Of a DNA stretch of 9,030 bases, positions 1-9,000 are shown piece by piece. The DNA comes from Mycobacterium syngnathidarum (GTDB taxonomy: Bacteria > Actinomycetota > Actinomycetes > Mycobacteriales > Mycobacteriaceae), in contig NZ_MLCL01000034.1 of the NCBI RefSeq assembly GCF_001942625.1, positions 1 to 9,030 on the forward strand, written 5' to 3'. The translations under genes were made by a program, and so were the position numbers. Under the pieces are notes generated by a model. That model was not told the DNA's origin and searched no databases. It saw only the letters and a program-made list of their open reading frames with translations. Numbering within the stretch: position 1 is the first letter of the stretch; each line of letters opens with the position of its first letter.

Positions 1-3000
1 AGTTGGGTGAAATTCAAACGGCGCTGGCTGATCTGGATGATGTGGCGCAGGCGGTGGTGATTGTCCGTGAGGATCAGCCTGGGGATAAGCGGCTGGTCGG
101 CTACATCACCGGCACCGCCGATCCCGCAGTGGTCCGCGCACAGCTGGCGCAGCGGCTGCCGGCCTACATGGTGCCCGCCGCGGTGGTGGCTCTTGATGCG
201 TTGCCGTTGACGGTCAACGGCAAGCTCGACAAACGGGCCCTGCCGGCTCCGGAATACACCGGCACCGATCACTATCGGGCTCCCAGCACGGCTACCGAGG
301 AGATCCTGGCCGGCATCTACGCCGAGGTCCTCGGCCTGGAACGGGTCGGCATCGACGACTCCTTCTTCGACCTCGGCGGCGACTCCCTCTCGGCAACTCG
401 CTTGGTCAATGCGGTCAATACCAGCCTGGACGCCGACCTCAGGGTTCGGTCGGTGTTCGAGACACCGACGGTGGCCGGGCTGGCGGCAGGTGTGAATGCC
501 GGTGGCGGAGGCCGTGAGCCGCTGGTGGTCCGGCGACGGCCGTCGGTGATCCCGTTGTCGTATGCGCAGCAACGGTTGTGGTTCCTTGATCAGTTGGAGG
601 GACCCTCACCCATCTACAACATGGCGGTGGCGTTGCGGCTGAGCGGCAGCCTGGATACCGGCGCGCTGGCGCAGGCATTGGCCGATGTGGTGGACCGGCA
701 CGAGTCGTTGCGCACAGTGTTTCGCGCGATCGACGGCGTCGCGGAGCAGGTGGTGGTGCCGGCCGACCGAGCGGATTTCGAATGGCAGGTCGTTGACGCC
801 AGTAGCTGGACGGCAGTTGAACTACACGAGGCCATCGGGCGGGTGGCCAGCTACACTTTTGATCTCTCATCCGAAATTCCTTTGAGTGCAACGCTTTTCC
901 GTCTAGCCGAGGACGAGCATGTACTGGCCGGGGTGGTGCACCATATCGCCGGCGACGGTTCTTCGGTCGCGCCGTTGGTCGCCGATCTGGGCGTCGCCTA
1001 CGCCAGCCGGTCCGAGGGCCGGGCCCCGGCCTGGCAGCCGCTGCCGGTGCAGTATGTGGACTACACCCTGTGGCAGCGTGAATATCTGGGCGATCTGGCC
1101 GATCCCGACAGTCGTATTGCCGGGCAGGTGGCGTACTGGCGAGATGCGTTGGCGGGTCTACCTGAACGGCTGGACATGCCCACCGACCGGCCGTATCCCC
1201 GGGTCGCTGATTACCACGGTGACAGTGTGGACCTCGATTGGCCGGCTGAACTGCAGCAGCAGGTCAGGCGGCTGGCGCGGGAGCACAACGCGACCAGCTT
1301 CATGGTGATCCAAGCCGCATTGGCTGTGCTGCTGGGCAAGACCAGCGCCAGTTCTGATGTGGCGGTGGGCATCGCGACTGCCGGCCGGGGGGATCCGGCA
1401 CTGGACGCGTTGGTGGGCTACTTTGTCAACACCCTGGTGCTCCGGGTCGATGTGAGCGGCGGCCTCACCGTCGCTGACTTGTTGGCGCAGGTGCGCCGGC
1501 GCAGCCTGGCTGCCTACGACAACCAGGATGTGCCTTTCGAGGTGTTGGTCGAACGCCTCAACCCGGTTCGCACCCTGACTCACCACCCGTTGGTCCAGGT
1601 ATTGTTGGCATGGCAGAACTTCGCCGGCAATTCCGCGGCCGCGACAACCTTGCGCGATCTGCGGGTCACGCCGTTGACGGCGGAAACACACACCGCACGC
1701 ATGGATTTGACCTTCTCTCTGTCTGAGCGTTTCGCATCCGACGGAGAACCCGCGGGAATCGGGGGGACGGTCGAGTACCGCACGGACGTCTACGACGCCT
1801 CCAGTATCGAAACGCTGATCGATCGATGGCGCCGGGTGTTGGTGGCGATGACCTCGGACACCAGCCAGCGATTGTCCTCGGTCGATCTGCTCGAAGACGT
1901 CGACCAAGTCTGGCTGGCGCGATGCGGTAATCGGGGGGCGTTGACCCAAGCCGCGCGGTCGGAGTCGATTCCGGAGCTGTTCACCCAGCAGGTCACTCGG
2001 GCGCCGGAGTCCATAGCGGTAACCTGCGAGGGTCGGACGATGACCTATCGCGAGCTAGATGAGACATCAAATCAGCTGGCACACTTACTGTTTGACCTTG
2101 GATCGGGCCCGGGTCAGTGCGTGGCGTTGTTGTTCAGCCGTTGCACCGAGGCTGTTGTGTCGATCCTGGCGGTACTCAAGACGGGGGCAGCCTATCTGCC
2201 GATAGATCCGGCGATTCCGGACTCGCGGGTGCAGTTCATGATCTCCGATGCCGCACCTGCGGTCGCGGTGACCATGCCTGAGTTGGCCGGGCGGCTCGAT
2301 GGGACAGCTTTGGTGGTCATCGATGCCGACGACCCGCGTATCGACCGCTACCCCGTTGCAGCCCTGCCGGCGCCGGCACACGACGACGTGGCCTACGTCA
2401 TGTACACCTCTGGCACCACTGGTGTGCCGAAAGGTGTGGCGATCACGCACGGCAATGTCACCCAGCTCATCAAGTCGGTGAATCCGGCGCCGCCGATTGA
2501 TGCCCAACCGGCGTGGACACAGTGGCACTCCCTGGTTTTCGACGTCTCGGTGTGGGATATGTTCGGTGCGCTACTACACGGTGGACGCTTGGTGGTGGTG
2601 CCCGAGTCGGTGGCACGTTCCCCGCAGGACCTGAACGACCTTCTGGTCAGCGAACATGTCACCGTGTTGAGCCAGACGCCGTCGGCGGCCGGGATCTTGT
2701 CGGAGAAAGGCCTGGAGTCGGCGACGTTGGTGGTGGCCGGTGAAGCCTGCCCGCCCGAGGTGATGCATCGGTGGGCACAAGGCCGGGTGATGATCAACGC
2801 CTACGGTCCGACCGAGACGACGGTGTATGCCACGATCAGCGCACCGCTGCAGCCAGATTCGGGCGTCGTGCCGATCGGCGCACCGGTACCGGGGGCGGCG
2901 TTGTTCGTGCTGGATCAGTGGTTGCGTCCGGTACCCGCCGGGGTGGTGGGCGAGTTGTATGTGGCCGGCCGGGGCGTCGGAGTGGGTTACGTGCACCGGC

Positions 3001-6000
3001 CAGGGCTGAGCGCAACCCGGTTTGTGGCGTGCCCGTTCGGCGGGACCGGCACCCGTATGTACCTCACCGGTGACCTGGTGTCCTGGGATTGCGACGGACA
3101 GTTGCGGTATCTGGGACGTGCCGATGAGCAGGTCAAGATCCGCGGCTACCGCATCGAACTCGGCGAAATCCAAACAGCGCTGGTTGATCTGGATGGCGTG
3201 CTGCAGGCGGTGGCGATCACCCGTGAGGACCGTCCCGGCGACAAGAGGCTGGTCGCCTACGTCACCGGCACCGCGGATCCGGCCGAGTTGCGCGGCCAAC
3301 TTGCGCAGCGGCTACCGGACTACATGGTCCCGGCGGCGATCGTGGTGCTGGAGGCGCTGCCGTTGACGGTCAACGGCAAGTTGGACCGACGGGCCCTCCC
3401 GGTACCCGAATATTCCGAGGCTGGTCGCTACCGCGCGCCCTCCACACCCACCGAGGAGATGCTGGCCGGGATCTACGCCCAGGTGCTCGGGTTGGAGCGA
3501 GTCGGAGCCGACGATTCGTTCTTCGATCTGGGCGGAGATTCGTTGTCGGCGATGCGGGTGATCGCGGCCATCCACACGTCTTTGGGCGCCACCGTCGCAG
3601 TGCGCACCCTGTTCGACGCCCCGGCGATCAGCCGGCTGGCTACGCGTATCGGCGTGGGCCCGGAGGGATTGCCGCCGCTGGTTCCAGTTCCGCGGCCTGA
3701 GGTGCTGCCGTTGTCGTATGCGCAACAGCGGTTGTGGTTCTTGAGTCAGTTCGAAGGTGAGGCAGCAACCTACAACATGCCCACGGCGCTTCGTATCGGC
3801 GGGAAGCTGAATGTGGATGCCTTGGGTGCGGCCCTGGCGGATGTGATCGGGCGTCATGAGTCACTGCGCACGGTTTTTGCCGCGAGTGACGGGCTGCCCC
3901 AGCAGGTGGTGCTGCCGCCTGGAGAGGCTGATTTTGGGTGGCAGGTGGTTGACGCCAGCGGTTGGTCTGCGGAACGGCTGATGGAGGGTGTCGGGGCGGC
4001 GGTATCTCACAATTTCGACCTAGAGGTCGAAATACCGGTTCGGGCCTGGCTTTTCCGCCTTGCCGACGACGACCATGTCTTCGTGGCGGTGGTGCACCAC
4101 ATTGCCGGGGATGGTTCGTCGGTTGGTCCGCTGGTGCGTGATCTGGGTGTCGCGTATGCGAGCCGGTGCGCGGATCGGGCGCCGAATTGGGCACCGTTGC
4201 CGGTGCAGTACGTGGATTACACGCTGTGGCAACGGGATTATCTGGGCGATCTGGCTGACCCGGACAGTCGTATCTCTGCGCAGGTGGCGTACTGGGAGCA
4301 ACTTTTGGCCGGCATGCCCGAGCGGGTGGAGTTGCCGACGGACCGGCCGTATCCGGTGGTGGCCGACTATCGTGGTTCCAGTCTCACGGTGGATTGGCCC
4401 GCACGGCTGCAGCAACGGGTGGCCCGGGTGGCCCGCGAACACAACGCGACCAGTTTCATGGTGATGCAGGCCGGCCTGGCCGTTCTACTGTCGAACCTGA
4501 GTGCCAGTTCCGATGTGGCGGTCGGATTCCCAATCGCCGGTCGTAACGATCGGGCCCTCGATGATCTGGTGGGTTTCTTCGTCAACACGCTGGTGTTGCG
4601 CATTGATCTGGCCGGAGATCCGACCGTGGCTGAGTTGCTGGAGCAGGTGCGGCAGCGCAGCCTGGGCGCATTCGAGCATCAGGACGTGCCGTTCGAGGTG
4701 CTGGTCGATCGACTCAAACCGGCCCGCAACCTTACTCACCACCCGCTGATCCAAGTGATGCTGGCCTGGCAGAACTTCGCCGGCCAGGGCGGCGGTGCTC
4801 CCGCGGCCGGCGCGGCCATGGGTGACGTACATGTGACACCCCTTTCTGCTGAAACACACACCGCACGTATGGATTTGGCGTTCTTCCTGCAGGAACGCCG
4901 GACCGATGCCGGGGCCCCGGATGGGATTCACGGGACGGTGGAATTCCGTACCGATGTATTCGACGCGAACACCATTGAGTCGCTGATCAGGCGGTTGGAA
5001 CGGGTGCTGGAGGCAATGGTGGCCGATCCGGCCCGGCTGCTGTCGTCGATCGCCGTTCTCGACGCCACCGAGTGCGTCGAGCTGGATCAGATCGGCAACC
5101 GGGGCGTGCTGTCCCAGCCGGAGACGCCGGTATCGATCCCGGAGGTGTTCGCACAGCAGGTCGCGCGGGACCCGGATGCGGTGGCACTGCGCTCCGAGGG
5201 GCGTTCGACCTCATATAGGGAGCTGGATGAGGCATCGAATCGATTGGCACGCCTCCTGATCAGCCGCGGAGCCGGACCCGGCCGATGCGTGGCGCTGCTG
5301 TTCAGCCGTTGTCCCGAAGCGATCGTGTCGATCATGGCGGTGCTGAAGACCGGTGCTGCGTATTTGCCGATCGACCCGGTCCACCCTGACGCACGCATCG
5401 CGTTCATGCTCGAGGACGCCGCCCCGATCGTCGCGGTCACCACGGACGCGTCGGCGGATCGGCTGGACGGCCACGGATTACCGGTCATCGACGTCGGCGA
5501 CAGGGCCATCCAGGACTACGGATGTGCGGGCCTGCCGGCCCCGAAGGCCGACGACGTCGCCTACATCATCTACACCTCGGGAACCACCGGCGTCCCGAAA
5601 GGCGTGGCCATCGCCCACCGCAACGTCACTCAACTGCTGGAATCACTCGATCCAAGCCTGGCTGCACCTGGGCGAGCGTGGACCCAATGGCACTCCTACA
5701 GCTTCGACATCTCCGGCTGGGAGATCTTCATGGCTCTCCTGCACGGTGGCCGACTGGTGGTTGTGCCGGAGCCGGTCGCTCTGTCTCCGAAGGACTTTCA
5801 CGCACTCCTGGTCGACGAGAAAGTCGATGTGCTGGGCCAGACACCGTCCGCAGTTGGCGGGCTGTCCCCTGAGGGCCTGGAGTCGATGGCCTTGCTGGTG
5901 GGCGGCGAAGCCTGCCCGGCCGAGGTGGTGGAACGCTGGGCGCCCGGGCGGTCGATGATCAATCAGTACGGCCCGACCGAGACCACGATGTGGGTGGCGA

Positions 6001-9000
6001 TCAGTGGCCCGCTGAAGGCGCTGAACGAGGGTGGAACAGGCATTGTCCCGATCGGTTATCCGATGCCCGGCACCGCGTTGTTCGTGCTGGACCGATGGCT
6101 GCGCCCGGTCCCGGTCGGCGTGCTGGGTGAGCTGTATGTGGCGGGTCGAGGGGTCGGAATCGGATATTGGGGACGGGCGGGTCTGACCGCGTCGCGGTTC
6201 ATGGCGTGTCCGTTCGGCGGTACCGGAGCCCGGATGTATCGCACCGGAGACCTGGTCCGTTGGGGCACGGACGGCCAGTTGTTGTACGAGGGTCGTGCCG
6301 ACGAGCAGGTCAAGATCCGCGGGTATCGCATCGAGCTCGGTGAGATCCAGGCGGTACTGGCGGCTCACCACCGAGTGGCGCAGGCAGTGGTAGTCGCTCC
6401 CCCCGCCGCTCCAACCGTGGGCCAGGCCGAAGACCACGTCGACAAGCAGTTGGCCGGTTACGTCGTGTTCGACCAGGAGCAAGTGCTGGTCCGGGAGCCC
6501 GAGCGCGAGGCACACCTCGTCGAGCAGTGGCAGGGAGTGTGGGGCGGCGTCTATTCGGAGCCGACGACCGAAGATGATGCGCCGGTCGTGCTTGGCGAAG
6601 ATTTCGGCGGCTGGACCAGCAGCTATACCGGTGAGCCGATACCGCTGGATCAGATGCGGGAATGGCGGTCGGCGACGGTTGACCGGATCATGGCCCTGCA
6701 CCCGCGACGGGTTCTGGAGATCGGTGTGGGTTCGGGGTTGTTGCTGTCGCAGATCGCTCCGAAGTGCGTGGAGTACTGGGGCACCGACTTCTCCGCGCCG
6801 ACGATCCAGAAGCTTCAGGCGGCGCTGGAAGATCAGCCGTGGGGCGATCGAGTCCAGGTCCTGATACAGCCCGCCGATTCACCAGATGGTTTGCCGGAGG
6901 GGCATTTCGATGTCGTGGTGCTCAATTCAGTGATCCAGTATTTTCCCAGCGCCGGTTACCTGCTGGATGTGCTGGCGGTAGTGAAACGCCTGCTGACACC
7001 GGCCGGGGCGGTGTTCCTCGGTGATGTGCGCAACCTGGCGTTGTTGCGCGCGTTCACTACCGGGGTCGTGTGCGCGGGGCCCGTGGGTGCAGAGGAGACT
7101 GTCGCCTCGGTGCGTGAGCGGGTGCGACGGGAAATGCTGGCAGAGCAAGAACTGCTATTCGCACCCGAGTTCTTCACGGCGCTACCGCAGCAGCTCGGCG
7201 AAATCGGCTCGGTGGAGATGCATCTCAAGCGGATTCAGGCAGCGAATGAACTGAGCGGTTACCGCTACGACGTGGTCCTGAGGAAGGATCCGGTGCAGGC
7301 ACGCTCCGTCGCCCGGCTGCCGTCGGAACCCTGGCAGCGGTTTGGGAGCCTCGCCGCTTTGGCCGGATATCTGCGATCCCAGGAGCTGCCGGAGCTACGT
7401 GTGACCGGTGTACCTCATGCCGGAATCTCACCGGATGTACTTCTGGCGCAGGCGTCGACCCGAGCCAGGGACGGCCAGCCGGTCGGTCAGTTGCGTGCTG
7501 ACATCCCCGCCGCCGATGCGGTGCTGCCGTACCAGTGTCATCGGTTGGGCGAAGATCTGGGGTACCTCACGTCGGTGACCTGGTCGTCCGCGGTCGGTCT
7601 GATGGATATCGTCTTGACCCACGACACCGGCGCACCGCAGGCCCTGACGGATCTGTACCTACCCGCCGCCCAGGTCGGATCGCTGTCCAGCTACGTCAAC
7701 GATCCAGCGGTCATCGAGCGGGTAGCTGAACTGCGTGCCTACCTGGCCGAGCGGTTGCCCGACTACATGGTGCCCGCATCTATCACGGTGTTGGACGCAC
7801 TGCCGTTGACGGTCAACGGCAAGTTGGACAAGCGGGCACTGCCCGCGCCCGAATTCCACAGTGGGATGTCCTACCGAGCGCCGCGAAACCAACGCGAACG
7901 TGCGTTGGCGGCTCTGTTCAGCGACATCCTCGGCGGAACCCGAGTCGGCATCGATGATTCGTTCTTCGATCTGGGTGGTCACTCACTGTCGGCGACGCGG
8001 CTGCTTGCACGAATTCAGAAGGAACTGGGCGTCGTCATCCCGATCCGGGTTTTCTTCGACGTATCCACCGTGGCCGGGCTCGCGGACTGGGTACGCCTGC
8101 ATGCCGGTGACCGGCCCGGTGCGGCACTGACGGTCCAACCGCGGCCTGCCGTGGTGCCGTTGTCGTATGCGCAGCAGCGGTTGTGGTTCTTGAGTCAGTT
8201 CGAGGGTGAGGTTGCGACGTACAACATGCCGACCGCATTACGGATCAGCGGAGGGCTGAACGTCGCGGCGTTGGCCGCGGCCCTGGCCGATGTGGTGGGT
8301 CGGCATGAGTCGTTGCGTACCGTGTTCGCGGCTCCTCAAGGAGTACCCCAGCAGGTCGTGGTGCCTGCCGAAGACGCCGATTTCGGGTGGCAGGTGACCG
8401 ACGCCAGTGGCTGGTCGTCGGATCGGCTGGAGCAAGCCATCGGTGAGGCGGTGCGTCATCACTTCGATTTACAGCTCGAATTACCGTTGCGCGCTGAGCT
8501 TTTCCGTGTCGCAGAGGGCGAGCATGTATTGGTGACCGTGCTACACCATATCGCCGGCGATGGATCCTCGATCGGCCCACTGGTGGCTGACTTGGCGGTG
8601 GCGTATGCCGCGCGGTGTGCCGGGGCGGCGCCGGAGTGGTCTGCGCTGCCGGTGCAGTACGTGGATTACACGTTGTGGCAGCGGGAGCAGCTCGGTGAGC
8701 TGTCCGACCCGGACAGTCGTATCTGCGCGCAGGTGGGGTATTGGGAGCAGACGCTGGCGGGCCTGCCGGATCGGTTGGAATTACCCACGGATCGGCCATA
8801 TCCGGTAGTGGCTGACTACCGGGGTGCCAGCGTGGCGGTGGAGTGGTCGGCGGAGTTGCAGCAGCGGGTGGCTGCGGTGGCCAGGGAGCATGATGCGACC
8901 AGCTTTATGGTGGTGCAGGCTGCGTTGGCGGTGTTGTTGTCGAGTTTGAGTGCCAGTTCCGATGTGGCGGTGGGTTTTCCGATCGCGGGGCGTAATGATC

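Larger units (their letters stand above)
3702..5060 (+). other. Module n+2 condensation domain
   Basis: Joins the chain on module n+1 to the N-methylated amino acid on module n+2. Motifs: C1 [17 protein letters not shown] (from 3711), C2 [10 protein letters not shown]3 HHIAGDG (4095-4115; second His, residue 1366), C4 [11 protein letters not shown]5 [12 protein letters not shown]6 [13 protein letters not shown] and C7 [10 protein letters not shown]. It is an ordinary condensation domain of probable LCL type, because no epimerase precedes it. It is more like the C domain of module n+3 than that of n+1: both share [17 protein letters not shown] and GFPIAGRND. This hints at common descent or gene conversion between those two units. 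Its C-terminal part repeats the ETHTARMDL stretch of the first C domain at 4851. Confidence 0.95.

Noticed and set aside
439..555. Possible epimerization domain between carrier and condensation domain
   Set aside because: Only about 20 residues separate the T domain from motif C1. The same holds at the other two T-C junctions, so there is no room for an epimerase of about 450 residues.
549..700. Dual condensation/epimerization or starter C domain
   Set aside because: I see no additional N-terminal His-rich motif typical of dual domains, and a carrier domain directly precedes it, so it is an elongation C domain.
939..959. Heterocyclization (Cy) domain
   Set aside because: All three condensation domains carry HHIAGDG, the ordinary condensation active site, and not the DxxxxD motif of Cy domains.
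1158..1949. A 263-codon minus-strand open frame, and similar ones at 2574-3299, 3640-4194 and 8245-8799
   Set aside because: They recur at equivalent positions opposite the repeated C and A domains with low-complexity translations, so they mirror the repeated coding strand and are not genes.
5643..6701. A 352-codon open frame on the minus strand
   Set aside because: It lies opposite the module n+2 A domain. Its His/Arg/Pro-rich translation has no recognisable domain, and the plus strand has intact A3-A8 motifs throughout. It is an antisense artefact of high GC third positions.
7689..8160. Frameshift or gene break after the methyltransferase
   Set aside because: The frame is continuous: A9, A10, the carrier motif and C1 all read in the same phase as the methyltransferase.
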